In this document: one piece after another, positions 27,898 to 37,008 of the stretch
How positions within the stretch are numbered: position 1 is the stretch's first letter
Layout: every line of letters starts with the position of its first letter
NCBI RefSeq assembly: GCF_016834455.1
Contig: NZ_CP069213.1
Span: 1,054,501-1,118,500, forward strand
Length of the DNA: 64,000 bases
Direction: 5' to 3'
Origin: Shewanella litorisediminis
GTDB taxonomy: Bacteria > Pseudomonadota > Gammaproteobacteria > Enterobacterales > Shewanellaceae
The notes under the pieces: model-generated
Told to the model about the DNA's origin: nothing
The model's database searches: none
Seen by the model: only the letters and a program-made list of their open reading frames with translations
Position numbers and translations under genes: made by a program

Positions 27898-28213
27898 AGG
27901 TACGGCCGTCGGCTTTGGAGGTTATTATGGTTTGGTAAAAGGCGACCAATGTAACATAAGTAACCCATAATTTGATCAGGGTTTTACTCCGATTTAGCTA
28001 TAAGTATTAGTCACTTGTTGTTGCTTGATGTCGGCGCCTTGGCTGGCATGAAACTGGACGCAGGAGGATGTGTTTCACGTTCTCCTGACATGCAGACTGA
28101 AACACCGATGTGAGATAGCTAAAAAAATGTCATACGGTTAGCTGTAAAGGCCGGTTTTTATCTGTATGGTAAACAAAGTGATTTTTACATTATGACCAGG
28201 GATTGGAGACAAG
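27898..28213. other. Intergenic region with interleaved inverted repeats upstream of DUF998 gene
   Basis: About 315 bp, AT-rich, without a gene. Two inverted repeats interleave: CAGGAG/CTCCTG (28061-28066 with 28082-28087) and GTGTTTCA/TGAAACAC (28070-28077 with 28098-28105). The order of arms is that of an H-type pseudoknot, or the stems could be mutually exclusive. No match to a known riboswitch class was recognised. Confidence 0.55.
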
Positions 28214-28918
28214 GTGCCCGAGAGTTTTACCGATACCCCGAGGGGATCAGGCAGCAAGTGTCATAAGATTTTCCGGCTCGCCAGGCAGATGTTTGCCGTT
28301 GGGGGGCTGGTGCTGTGCGCTTGTTTGCTCGGGGGCGCGTTGGGGTTCAGTTCGGCAGATAATCCGCGGATGTTCAGCCCCTTCAATCATAACCTTTCAG
28401 AGCTTGGCACCTATGGGCTGTCACCCCTGGCGGTGCTTGCCAATGGCGGTGTCTTCTTTGGCGGCTTGCTGCTGAGTCTGGGCTGTTTGCAAGGCATGCG
28501 CACCCAGACCGGGGGGAGCGTACTGGTATGGCTGTTGTTGGCGCTCACCTGGTTGTCTCTGGCCATGACGGGACTCTTTCCATCGAACGTGTACCATCTG
28601 CATACCCTGGCCCTGAAGTGGTTTTTCATCCTGGGTCTGGCTGCTTGTCTGGGTTATTGCCTCTACCTTGCGCTGCGTCAGGCGCCGGTAAGAGGGCTTT
28701 GGTCTCTGGGGATTTGTTTGCTGGCGCTGCTGGCAAACAGCGCTTTCTTGCTGTTGCCTAGCCTGACGCTGGAGAGCCTGCCTATCAGCAGGCCCTTTTA
28801 TGAAGAAGTCTATTCACCCTATCCACGGCCGACGCTGTGGTGGCCTGCCACACTGCAATGGTTAAGCTTGCTGACCATGCTGCTGTGGCAAGCCGAGCTC
28901 TTCAGACGGCCTGATTAA
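28214..28918 (+). CDS. DUF998-family membrane protein
   Basis: A predicted inner-membrane protein of 234 residues with about six transmembrane helices and a short cytoplasmic N-terminus. The segment FSPFNHNLSELGTYG after the first helix is the typical DUF998 signature. The family has no established function. The GTG start is preceded by GGAG at a good distance. The 3' end overlaps ubiV by 17 bases tail-to-tail on the opposite strand. Confidence 0.8.
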   Translation: MPESFTDTPRGSGSKCHKIFRLARQMFAVGGLVLCACLLGGALGFSSADNPRMFSPFNHNLSELGTYGLSPLAVLANGGVFFGGLLLSLGCLQGMRTQTGGSVLVWLLLALTWLSLAMTGLFPSNVYHLHTLALKWFFILGLAACLGYCLYLALRQAPVRGLWSLGICLLALLANSAFLLLPSLTLESLPISRPFYEEVYSPYPRPTLWWPATLQWLSLLTMLLWQAELFRRPD

Positions 28919-29738
28919 AACCCGCTTCCCCGAACCAGTAACCGTTGCACTCAGTACCAGAGAGTGACGCTGTGGTATCCAGTGTTGGCAATGACATGCT
29001 GCTTGGGGAAATCCTGAACCAATCCACGCCCATCGCGGCCATATTGTGCCATTCGCTGGCCAGATTCACGCAGGCTGCAGATTGGGTTTGGATGCCGTTG
29101 AGCCTCAGCAGTGGCTGAGACTCCTGGGTTTGCACCAGGAGCCCCTTGCTGTGGCTCTTGCAGATTATCTGACAGCCATCTTTGGCAAGCCCATGGTGAC
29201 GTGCGGTAAAGCAGCGCGCCGAGTGGGCAAGCGGTATATGGCCATGGCCCAGCACTTCCACCTCGGGCCGCGATGGACCCAGCTGGCGCAATACCTCGGC
29301 CAGCCAATCCCGGGAAAGCTCCACCGGCATGACGAAACGCTGCATTCCCCACTCGGCCAGTTTGCGGATGCTGGCGGCGTTATAGAGGTTGATATGGGGG
29401 CCACAGACGAAAGGCACAGAGGCCTCGCGGGCATGGTGCACCGCGGCCATGTCGTTGGCTTCAATGATAAACTCACCGTTGCTGACCAGCTTTTTCAGCT
29501 CGGTCAATTCACCAGCGGCTTCAATCAATGCCAGGCTGGTGAGAACCACCTCTTTACCGGCATGGCGAAGTTCGCGCGCCAATTCCAGATAGTCGCCGGT
29601 TTTCAGCTCGCGCCTGCGACTGCAGACGGCCTCACCCAGATACACCAACTCGATATCGCTTTGGGCTACTGCCCGGTAAAACTCAAATACCCTGGCTTTT
29701 TCCCAGCAGTAGAGCAGGGGACCCAGACTGGTTTTCAT
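28902..29738 (-). CDS. ubiV: Ubiquinone biosynthesis protein UbiV (U32 family)
   Basis: Partner of UbiU in the oxygen-independent hydroxylation of the ubiquinone ring. The 278-residue U32-peptidase-like protein keeps the four Fe-S cysteines at 39, 176, 189 and 193, the same pattern as E. coli UbiV (39, 180, 193, 197). It follows ubiU by 11 bp, so the two are one operon, matching the known UbiU-UbiV complex. No peptidase activity is expected. The pathway uses prephenate rather than O2, consistent with the anaerobic TMAO respiration encoded nearby. Confidence 0.95.
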   Translation of the reverse strand: MKTSLGPLLYCWEKARVFEFYRAVAQSDIELVYLGEAVCSRRRELKTGDYLELARELRHAGKEVVLTSLALIEAAGELTELKKLVSNGEFIIEANDMAAVHHAREASVPFVCGPHINLYNAASIRKLAEWGMQRFVMPVELSRDWLAEVLRQLGPSRPEVEVLGHGHIPLAHSARCFTARHHGLAKDGCQIICKSHSKGLLVQTQESQPLLRLNGIQTQSAACVNLASEWHNMAAMGVDWFRISPSSMSLPTLDTTASLSGTECNGYWFGEAGFNQAV

Positions 29739-29749
29739 GTGCTTGCTCC

Positions 29750-30751
29750 TTACTGCCAGCGGCGCTCGTAGGCGCCAAGGGTGGTGATTTGGCCTTCCGA
29801 TAACTTACCCAATGCCCTGTCCCAATCGGCCTGAACCTGATACTGGCCGGGATTGCGCTTAAAGGTATCGATGGCGGCGCGCCACACCCGGGTGACCTGC
29901 TCCACATAGGCCGGACTGCGTTGGCGTCCTTCGATTTTGAGTGATACCACGCCGGCGCGTGCCAGTTCCGGTAACAGACTCAGGGTATTGAGGCTGGTGG
30001 GAGATTCCAGAAGATAGTCGGGAGTATCGCTGTCTTCGGCGATAAAGCGCCCCTTGCACACTACCGGATAGCCCATCTGCTCGTGTTGGGAGGCCTTATC
30101 AATCAGGACTTCATTGAGGCGTGTCAGGCTCTGATTGCCCTCTTGCTGCCAGCGAACGTGTTTGGCAGGCGAGCAGGAGCCGCCGGTATTGGGCGACTGA
30201 CCCGTGACATAAGACGACAGATGGCAGCGTCCTTCGGCCATGATACACAGGCTGCCAAAGGCAAAGACTTCCAAATCCACCGGCGTGTCAGCGGCCAGAT
30301 CCCGCACCTGTTTCATCGACAACACCCGAGGCAGTACCACACGTTCGATATTAAAGGCATCTTTATAGAGGGTAAGCGTCCCCAGATTAGTGGCGCTGGC
30401 CTGTACCGACAGATGCAGTGGCAGTTCGGGATAGCGGCTGTGGGCATAATCCAGCAGCGAAATATCGGCCACAATCAGCGCATCGGCCTTCAGGCGTGCC
30501 GCCAAATCCACCGCCTGATACCAACGCTGTTCTTCGCCCGGTTTGGGAAAGGTATTCAGGGTGAGGTAGAGCTTTTTCCCAGCCGCTGCGGTGAGCCGTC
30601 TGGCCTCGGTTAATTGTTCAGGGGTAAAGTTCAGCCCGGCGAAGGAGCGGGCATTGGTATCATCTTTCAGCCCCAGGTAAATCGCATCGGCCCCGGCATT
30701 GAGGGCGACCTTGAGCGCGGCCAGATTGCCGGCCGGACACAACAACTCCAT
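29750..30751 (-). CDS. ubiU: Ubiquinone biosynthesis protein UbiU (U32 family)
   Basis: A 333-residue U32-family protein that forms a heterodimer with UbiV and carries a [4Fe-4S] cluster for O2-independent ubiquinone ring hydroxylation. Cysteines fall at 169, 176, 193 and 232, the positions described for E. coli UbiU. The N-terminus has MELLCPAGN and AGADAIYLG, typical of the family. It is the first gene of ubiUV, divergent from ubiT, with a shared FNR-like site 64 bp upstream of its ATG. Confidence 0.96.
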   Translation of the reverse strand: MELLCPAGNLAALKVALNAGADAIYLGLKDDTNARSFAGLNFTPEQLTEARRLTAAAGKKLYLTLNTFPKPGEEQRWYQAVDLAARLKADALIVADISLLDYAHSRYPELPLHLSVQASATNLGTLTLYKDAFNIERVVLPRVLSMKQVRDLAADTPVDLEVFAFGSLCIMAEGRCHLSSYVTGQSPNTGGSCSPAKHVRWQQEGNQSLTRLNEVLIDKASQHEQMGYPVVCKGRFIAEDSDTPDYLLESPTSLNTLSLLPELARAGVVSLKIEGRQRSPAYVEQVTRVWRAAIDTFKRNPGQYQVQADWDRALGKLSEGQITTLGAYERRWQ

Positions 30752-30786
30752 AGTGTGACACTCTTCAAATATCCAAAAACGCCCGC

Positions 30787-30856
30787 AGTGTACCCATGTT
30801 TGTCCGCCCGGGACTTGATGTAAGACAAGAGGCTGAAACTAAAAGCCCCTTAAAAT
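30787..30856. promoter_or_regulatory. Divergent ubiUV / ubiT promoters sharing one FNR-like site
   Basis: TTGAT-GTAA-GACAA at 30815-30828 matches 8 of 10 specified bases of the FNR consensus. On the ubiT side TAAAAT at 30851-30856 is a -10; on the ubiU side TACACT (minus strand, 30792-30787) is a -10. The centre of the site (30821.5) lies exactly 41.5 bases upstream of the start point implied by each -10, the class II activator position for both promoters. Confidence 0.65.
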
Positions 30857-30893
30857 GCCCTGAACTCGTTTGGCCTGAAATAGAGGACCCTTC

Positions 30894-31406
30894 ATGCCCT
30901 ATCCGTTTGCTGCACGCCTTGCCAAAGACATGCTGGAAACCGCGCCTGCCCTGGTGCGTTTGCCCCTGTCCAAGGTGCCCTTTGCGGCCAAAGCCGCCCT
31001 GATTAAGCCCATGTTGTCATTGTTGCTGGCCGACGAAGCCAAGGCCGGAGAGCTGGATTTTCTGACCGGACAGTGGGTGGGAATTGAGGTCAAAGATTTG
31101 GGGTTGTGCTTTGAAGTGAGCTTCGATGGCGCCATTAAAATACAAGCGCCAGCCAGACCTCAGGTGCAGTTCAGTGCCAACTCCCGGGAGCTTTTACTGA
31201 TAGCAGCCGGCAAAGAAGACCCGGACACCCTGTTTTTTCAGCGCAGGCTCACCATTGAAGGCGATACTGAATTGGGGCTGATGGTGAAAAATATGCTGCT
31301 TGCCATCGACCTCGGTCGTTTGCCCGCGCCGGTAAAGACCAGTTTGAATCAGCTTGCCAATGCCCTGGCGGCCTTGGAGCAAAGGGCCGAGCCAGCCTGG
31401 GCCTGA
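30894..31406 (+). CDS. ubiT: Ubiquinone biosynthesis accessory factor UbiT (SCP2 domain)
   Basis: A 170-residue SCP2 lipid-carrier-fold protein (YhbT family) that in E. coli is required, with UbiU and UbiV, for anaerobic ubiquinone synthesis and probably binds the isoprenoid intermediates. The core segment QVQFSANSRELLLIAAGKEDPD and the later FFQRRLTIEGDTELG are typical. It is divergent from ubiUV with 142 bp between starts. The paralogous aerobic factor UbiJ is distinguished by its longer helical C-terminus, absent here. Confidence 0.92.
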   Translation: MPYPFAARLAKDMLETAPALVRLPLSKVPFAAKAALIKPMLSLLLADEAKAGELDFLTGQWVGIEVKDLGLCFEVSFDGAIKIQAPARPQVQFSANSRELLLIAAGKEDPDTLFFQRRLTIEGDTELGLMVKNMLLAIDLGRLPAPVKTSLNQLANALAALEQRAEPAWA

Positions 31407-31615
31407 TGGTATTAAACTTTTTACTTTGCGGTCTTCTGCTGCCTTTCTGATGCGCTGTGTTTTGCCTTGCAGGGGCTTGGCTCAATCCCTGGCCACAAAC
31501 GCAGGGAGGTTGGGTTTGGGCAAATGCTTGTTGCTTCACAACGTGTTTAGATTATGGTGGCCAACCTCAATCCGCTCCGCTAGCATAGAGCCATTATGGA
31601 TCAGGGAGATACCCC

Positions 31616-32680
31616 ATGACTGAGTCTGCAAAGACCTCAAAAAAAATCAGTAGTTATTTGTTTCTCGCGGTTCTGTTGATTTGGCTATATAGCCTCTGGG
31701 CCGATCGGGTGACCCCCATGACCACTGAGGCCTATGTGCATGCCTATCTGGTGCGCATTACCCCCGAGGTGGCAGGCAGCATTACCCGGGTGGAGGTGAA
31801 AAACGATCAGGTGGTGGACGCCGGCGATCTTTTGTTTGAAATCGACAGCCGCCAATACGATATTGCCCTTGCCAAGGCGCGGGCCGATTTGGAGCGGGTA
31901 GGTCAAAGCCTTGGCGCCAATACTGCGGCGGTGGAAGTTGCTCAGGCCAAGGTGGGTGATGCCAGAGCAGCCTTTGCCAATGCCTCGGCTCAGGCCAAGC
32001 GGGTGGCGGCACTGGCCAGTCGCGGCGTCTTGAGTCAGGCCGAACTGGATAATTCCCGTGAAGCGGAAGACCGCGCCAAGGCTGCATTGGCTGCGGCCGA
32101 GGCGTCGCTCATTCAGGCGCAGCAGAACCTGGGACCTGTAGGCGAAAATAATCCAGAGCTGAAAGCTGCCATGGCGGCGCTCGACAAGGCCGAGCTCGAT
32201 CTCAAGCGCACCCGGATCACAGCGCCTTCCCGCGGACTGGTAACCAATGTGCAGCTCACCACAGGGCAATATATGGCGCCGGGTCAGGCCGCGCTTACCT
32301 TTATCGACCCCCGTGAAGTGTGGATTTCGGCCATGGTAAGGGAAAACTCCCTTGAACACATTCAACATGGCGGCAAGGTGGCCATTGTGTTTGATGGGCT
32401 GCCGGGAAGGGTGTTTGAAGGTGAGGTGGAAAGCATCGGTTGGGGCAGTGGCGGCGCAAACAATATCGATCAGACCACCGGCTTTGAGGCCACCCAATCC
32501 GGCAGGCAGCAATCGCGCCGCTTCCCGGTGCATATTCGCTTTGATACCAGGGAGGCAGGCAGCGAGCTCAGGTTTGGCTCTCAGGCCACTGTGGCTTTTT
32601 ATACCGGCGAGAGCAGCCTCGGAGAAATGCTGGCTACGGTGTGGATGTGGTGCTGGAGCAAGCTGACCTATGTATCCTGA
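31616..32680 (+). CDS. HlyD/EmrA-family membrane fusion protein
   Basis: A 354-residue periplasmic adaptor with one N-terminal anchor (~residues 12-29). A lipoyl-like half (ITPEVAGSITRVEVKNDQVVDAGDLLFEID) is followed by a coiled-coil hairpin (~70-185), the second lipoyl half (LDLKRTRITAPSRGLVTNV) and a beta barrel. Such adaptors join an inner-membrane pump to the outer membrane. The DUF2955 protein follows after 36 bp and is the likely pump; no outer-membrane channel is encoded here. An AGGGAG element precedes the ATG. Confidence 0.9.
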   Translation: MTESAKTSKKISSYLFLAVLLIWLYSLWADRVTPMTTEAYVHAYLVRITPEVAGSITRVEVKNDQVVDAGDLLFEIDSRQYDIALAKARADLERVGQSLGANTAAVEVAQAKVGDARAAFANASAQAKRVAALASRGVLSQAELDNSREAEDRAKAALAAAEASLIQAQQNLGPVGENNPELKAAMAALDKAELDLKRTRITAPSRGLVTNVQLTTGQYMAPGQAALTFIDPREVWISAMVRENSLEHIQHGGKVAIVFDGLPGRVFEGEVESIGWGSGGANNIDQTTGFEATQSGRQQSRRFPVHIRFDTREAGSELRFGSQATVAFYTGESSLGEMLATVWMWCWSKLTYVS

Positions 32681-32716
32681 TTTGTTCAGCCATATACCGC
32701 AGATGGGAGCTTAGCC

Positions 32717-33781
32717 ATGGGCGAGCAAGGGCACACAGTACCGGAAAAAGCCTGCATGCAGCAGCGTCCGTCTCTGGCCGCCGCCAATCCGCTTCTCAGG
32801 GTTGCGGTGGGCACGCTGGTGCCGCTCTTTGTGCTGCAATACTTCGAAGTGCCGCTACCCATGTTGGTGTCGGTGTTCACCGTGGTCATGCTCACGCTGA
32901 TGCCCGGCAAGCCCTCGGTGTCACTGCTGCTTCAGCTTACCGCCGTGGTGGTGGTGGCTGCGCTGGTGCAAAGCAGTGCAGGCACTCTGCTTGGCGGCAC
33001 GGGCACAGGCACCTGGCTGTTTCTGTTCGCCGTGCTTTTTTACAGCTTGTCCCGTATTCACTTAAACCCTAAAGACGTGGTCGGGACCATGATGATGATC
33101 CTGGGGATAATGGTTTCAGTGCTGCAGTTTCAATACGCCATGACGCTGACCAATCTGCCCTGGCTGCTGGCGCTGGCCTTTATCAGTGCCATTGTCATTA
33201 TCTATCTGATGTTTTGGCTGTTTCCGGGTGGTGAACTGGAAGTGAGTACCGATATCAGCTGGGAGGTCACCCCCAGTCATTGGCTCAAGGTGTTGGCCAA
33301 GGCGCTGTTTATCATGCTGATTATCTTCCTCTTGATGAGCGTCGACAGCAGCCATGCGCTACTGATAGTTATCACCCTCGCCAGCTTAATAAAGGATCCC
33401 AATCCCCTTGCCGGCAGCCACAATGCACGCCAGCGGCTCTGGACCACCTGGCTTGCGGTGGTGTACAGCCTGCCGCTGTTGATAGCCTTTTGGTTGGACA
33501 TGCACTGGTGGCTGCAAATGATACTGGCGATTGCTTTGGCGCTTTGGCTTGGTGCGGCGGCGACGGCGCAAAAGGTATCGATGGCAGAATTCCAGCTGCT
33601 GATGAGTGGCTTTGTGATGTTGGTGTATCAGGTGACAAGCCATCAGGGGGCCGCGTCACTCACCTCATCGCTGATGCGCCTTGGCTCAGTATTGGTGGCG
33701 GTACTGCTGGGGATGTTGCTGTTGTCTTTGTTATCTGATCTGGGTTCGCAAAAATCAATCGACAAGGTCAAAAGCACCTGA
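32717..33781 (+). CDS. DUF2955-family inner-membrane protein (putative efflux pump partner)
   Basis: A 354-residue protein with about nine or ten hydrophobic helices in two halves separated by a cytoplasmic segment around residues 180-200. This is the layout of the DUF2955/FUSC-like family related to aromatic-acid exporters. The first half contains PLPMLVSVFTVVMLTLMPGKPS, resembling the FUSC membrane module. It is encoded directly after an HlyD-family adaptor, so an export role is inferred; the substrate is unknown. It ends at a bidirectional terminator shared with the ferredoxin gene. Confidence 0.8.
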   Translation: MGEQGHTVPEKACMQQRPSLAAANPLLRVAVGTLVPLFVLQYFEVPLPMLVSVFTVVMLTLMPGKPSVSLLLQLTAVVVVAALVQSSAGTLLGGTGTGTWLFLFAVLFYSLSRIHLNPKDVVGTMMMILGIMVSVLQFQYAMTLTNLPWLLALAFISAIVIIYLMFWLFPGGELEVSTDISWEVTPSHWLKVLAKALFIMLIIFLLMSVDSSHALLIVITLASLIKDPNPLAGSHNARQRLWTTWLAVVYSLPLLIAFWLDMHWWLQMILAIALALWLGAAATAQKVSMAEFQLLMSGFVMLVYQVTSHQGAASLTSSLMRLGSVLVAVLLGMLLLSLLSDLGSQKSIDKVKST

Positions 33782-33876
33782 GCGAGTATGCGGTTTGGCA
33801 AATAAGAAAAGAACCCAACAGGCCATGAACCAAACAAAGCAAAGGTGACGACCTGCCATCTGAAAATTGGCCAGGA

Positions 33877-33902
33877 AAAAGGCGCTGAAGTCAGCGCCTT
33901 TT
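33877..33902. terminator. Bidirectional terminator between DUF2955 and ferredoxin genes
   Basis: Perfect 12-bp arms (AAAAGGCGCTGA and its complement) surround a 2-base centre, flanked by A and T runs, between two convergent genes. Confidence 0.85.
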
Positions 33903-33928
33903 CTATATTTGGCAATGGCCTTGTGAGT

Positions 33929-34722
<794 letters not shown>

Positions 34723-35466
34723 ATGCAAGTAACTCATCATCCAAAGGACAATCTGCTGTTAGCGGCACTATCTGAAGATGCGCAGCAGGTACTTTTCCCA
34801 GGCCTGAAATTGGTGGAATTACCCTTGGGTAAGGTCGTATACGAATCGGGACAACAGTTGAAACAGGTGTATTTTCCTGTCGATTGTATTGTTTCATTAC
34901 TTTATGTGATGGAAAACGGTGCTTCAGCCGAGATTTCAGTGGTAGGTCGTGAGGGCATTGTCGGGGTGGCGGTATTTATGGGGGGGGACAGCACACCCAG
35001 CCAGGCGATTGTACAAAGTGGTGGTTGGGCTTTTCAGATGTCCGCAGCGGAGCTTCGCCGGGATTTTAACGCCATTCCGGAGTTAAGAATGTTGATGCTG
35101 CGCTATACCCAGTCATTGATCACCCAAATGGCGCAAACCGCCGTTTGCAACAGGCATCACAGTATCGACCAACAGCTCTGCCGCTGGCTGCTGCTGTCGT
35201 TGGATCGCCTCCCCGGCAACAAGCTTGAGATGACTCAGGAGTTGATTGCCAACATGCTGGGAGTCAGACGGGAGGGGGTAACTGAGGCCGCTGGCAAGCT
35301 GCAAAAGGCAGGGGTAATCAAATATAGCCGCGGCCACATCACTGTGGTTGACCGACCCCGTTTGGAGGCGCTGAGTTGTGAGTGCTACCAAGTGGTCAAA
35401 ACAGAAACCGACCGGCTTGAGTCTTATGCCAATCTCACTTCACATAGGTCTGCAAAGAGCCATTAG
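34723..35466 (+). CDS. Crp/Fnr-family transcriptional regulator
   Basis: A 247-residue regulator with a cyclic-nucleotide-binding-fold sensor (~20-140, including YFPVDCIVSLLYVMENG and VGREGIVGVAVF) and a C-terminal winged helix (TQELIANMLGVRREGVTEAAGKLQKAGVI). It has no FNR-type N-terminal Cys cluster and no good cAMP pocket, so its signal is unknown. The linker CNRHHSIDQQLCRWLLLSLDRL is typical of a subfamily common in alpha- and betaproteobacteria, which hints at transfer (inference). An AAGG element precedes the ATG. It could control the adjacent PRC-barrel and nhaA genes, but no site was proved. Confidence 0.88.
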   Translation: MQVTHHPKDNLLLAALSEDAQQVLFPGLKLVELPLGKVVYESGQQLKQVYFPVDCIVSLLYVMENGASAEISVVGREGIVGVAVFMGGDSTPSQAIVQSGGWAFQMSAAELRRDFNAIPELRMLMLRYTQSLITQMAQTAVCNRHHSIDQQLCRWLLLSLDRLPGNKLEMTQELIANMLGVRREGVTEAAGKLQKAGVIKYSRGHITVVDRPRLEALSCECYQVVKTETDRLESYANLTSHRSAKSH

Positions 35467-35564
35467 CCTGGCTGATGATTGCCCAACCCTGTTTTCGCCG
35501 CCATGTTTCAGGAGACGGGCTCATGAGCGTTAGCATGTATCTTCTTTGACGCTGACGAGTCGGG

Positions 35565-35984
35565 TTAGTTGTTTCGGATGACCTGCCCCAATCCAAAATA
35601 CCTGTTCATTTCTCGCCTCCATTGCACATCGTTCATGTCTGGCCAGTTGTGGTAATCAAATGATGGCGCCAGCTTTAACCGTTCCAATGATAAAGGCAGA
35701 ACGAAGCACTTTCTCTCCTTGTCCAGGGTTAATGTATGCCAGGGAATGGCAAGTAGCCGCTCACCAACCCCCAGAAATCCACCGTTTGACATGATGGCGA
35801 ATAGCACTGTCCCTGAGGGCAGTGAAATCATCAAATCTTGTAATTTCCCCAGCTTTTCATCCTTATGGTTGTAGATTTGGTTGTGGCACAGCGTTCTGCC
35901 ACTTAACTGAAAGAACTCAAACAGTGCACGATCGTTTCCGATTGCCGTTTGAGTTTGCCTGGTTTCGACTGTGATTTCGTTCAT
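35565..35984 (-). CDS. PRC-barrel domain protein
   Basis: A 139-residue soluble protein with a PRC-barrel fold (~residues 28-105): SGRTLCHNQIYNHKDEKLGKLQDLMISLPSG, then ERLLAIPWHTLTLDKERKCFVLPLSLERLK. Such single-domain proteins in stress clusters have no fixed biochemical role; PRC barrels otherwise mediate RNA-processing or photosystem contacts. It converges on the Crp/Fnr gene with about 100 bp between ends. Confidence 0.8.
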   Translation of the reverse strand: MNEITVETRQTQTAIGNDRALFEFFQLSGRTLCHNQIYNHKDEKLGKLQDLMISLPSGTVLFAIMSNGGFLGVGERLLAIPWHTLTLDKERKCFVLPLSLERLKLAPSFDYHNWPDMNDVQWRREMNRYFGLGQVIRNN

Positions 35985-36448
35985 GTGATGTATCCCATAC
36001 GTGATATATGCACTGCGACAGTTTGATATTAAGTCTTTGTTTTATTTTTGGTAATGGCGAGCCTGGAGGTGTTGTCGGCTCATCTTTGAGACTTTTCGGT
36101 GGGCAACCCGGAATGTTTAACGGGTATATTTTGCACCGGTATCTTGCACCATTCTCAGTCTGCAATCGCTCTCTGAGCAGCCTCTTACCGTGGGAAGCGG
36201 CTCATATCAGGGTATTACTGACCGTTAAGCGCAGAGTATCTCAGTGTGCTCTTATCATTCGGGGAGTTCAGTTCGGTAGGCCACATAGGTGCTGGACTTA
36301 CAGGTTTGTGAAGCCTGAACTTCGGCAACGTCACGAGAGGAATACAGGGCTATGTGTGTCAGCGAACGGAAGTTGCATTGCTGCACTGTTAAGGTGGTTA
36401 CCTCAGCCGCTGGCAATCAGGTTGGCGATGAGAAAGACAGAGGTACTT
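35985..36448. other. Intergenic region with no confident gene
   Basis: About 460 bp upstream of the PRC-barrel gene. Frames here have odd composition. A 36-codon frame starting at 36352 (MCVSERKLHCC) has AGAGGA upstream, but no family could be recognised. Composition is more AT-rich than the core genes. Confidence 0.4.
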
Positions 36449-36595
36449 ATGCGACAGTCTAACCCCAATAAAGATACCAAACCCAGCGATGTTAGAAGGA
36501 AGCCCTGGCAGGAGCAAAGGCGTGCGTCAGGTAAAGGTTCTTTGCGCCGGCCCTTACCAAAAGATTTTGAGGAGCCTCAGGAAGAGAATCGGTAG
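36449..36595 (+). CDS. Possible small basic protein (48 aa)
   Basis: A 48-codon frame beginning MRQSNPNKDTKPSDV with CAGAGG five bases ahead of the ATG. The product would be hydrophilic, rich in Arg, Lys, Pro and Glu, with no hydrophobic segment. No family was recognised. The frame is open further upstream, but that part does not look coding. Support is the ribosome-binding site and biased composition only. Confidence 0.4.
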   Translation: MRQSNPNKDTKPSDVRRKPWQEQRRASGKGSLRRPLPKDFEEPQEENR

Positions 36596-36646
36596 GGAGG
36601 AATCCTGATTTGGATCTCCCTGTGAATGGTAAGAAGTCACGTTTTC

Positions 36647-36745
36647 ATGGGCCTTGAAGAATCATCTGAATTTACGCCGGGATCCCAAGGTTATCTGCGG
36701 GATCTTTACGAATGTATATCGATGCATTCTAAGGAATTAATATGA
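36647..36745 (+). CDS. Possible 32-aa microprotein overlapping the next gene
   Basis: A short frame beginning MGLEESSEF and ending SKELI, whose TGA overlaps the ATG of the following membrane-protein frame in an ATGA junction. The overlap suggests translational coupling. The ribosome-binding site in front is weak, and no homologue is recognised. Confidence 0.28.
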   Translation: MGLEESSEFTPGSQGYLRDLYECISMHSKELI

Positions 36746-37008
36746 GCTTCACCCCAGACAATGAATCCACTGAGACCGCAAAAAAAGGTTCTGATACACC
36801 TAAGATGAGTACCTCAAATTGGTGGTGCTCCGTGTTTAAAAATCTGCTGACCGGAAAGGGATTCAGCGGGAAAATTTTTATCCTGCTGTTATTGCTGTTC
36901 CTCCTCACATTTGCAGGCTCGCTGCTCACTTCAAAACATGATTCCGTTGCTATTGCCCAAGGTTTTGGGCACTTCTCACAAGTGACCCTAATGCCAAGGC
37001 AGAGGTAG
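36742..37008 (+). CDS. Small single-pass membrane protein (88 aa), unknown function
   Basis: An 88-residue protein with a hydrophilic N-terminus (Thr/Ser/Lys-rich, ~1-45), one strong transmembrane helix (~46-63, leucine-rich) and a short C-terminal tail. AAGGA lies seven bases before the ATG, a good ribosome-binding site. Its start overlaps a possible 32-codon frame. It lies between the PRC-barrel gene and nhaA in a gene-sparse stretch. No family was recognised. Confidence 0.5.
   Translation: MSFTPDNESTETAKKGSDTPKMSTSNWWCSVFKNLLTGKGFSGKIFILLLLLFLLTFAGSLLTSKHDSVAIAQGFGHFSQVTLMPRQR

Noticed and set aside
36008..36595. 195-codon open frame upstream of the small basic protein
   Set aside because: Cys/Arg/Leu-rich, unlike a folded protein, with no ribosome-binding site; only the last 48 codons have a credible start.
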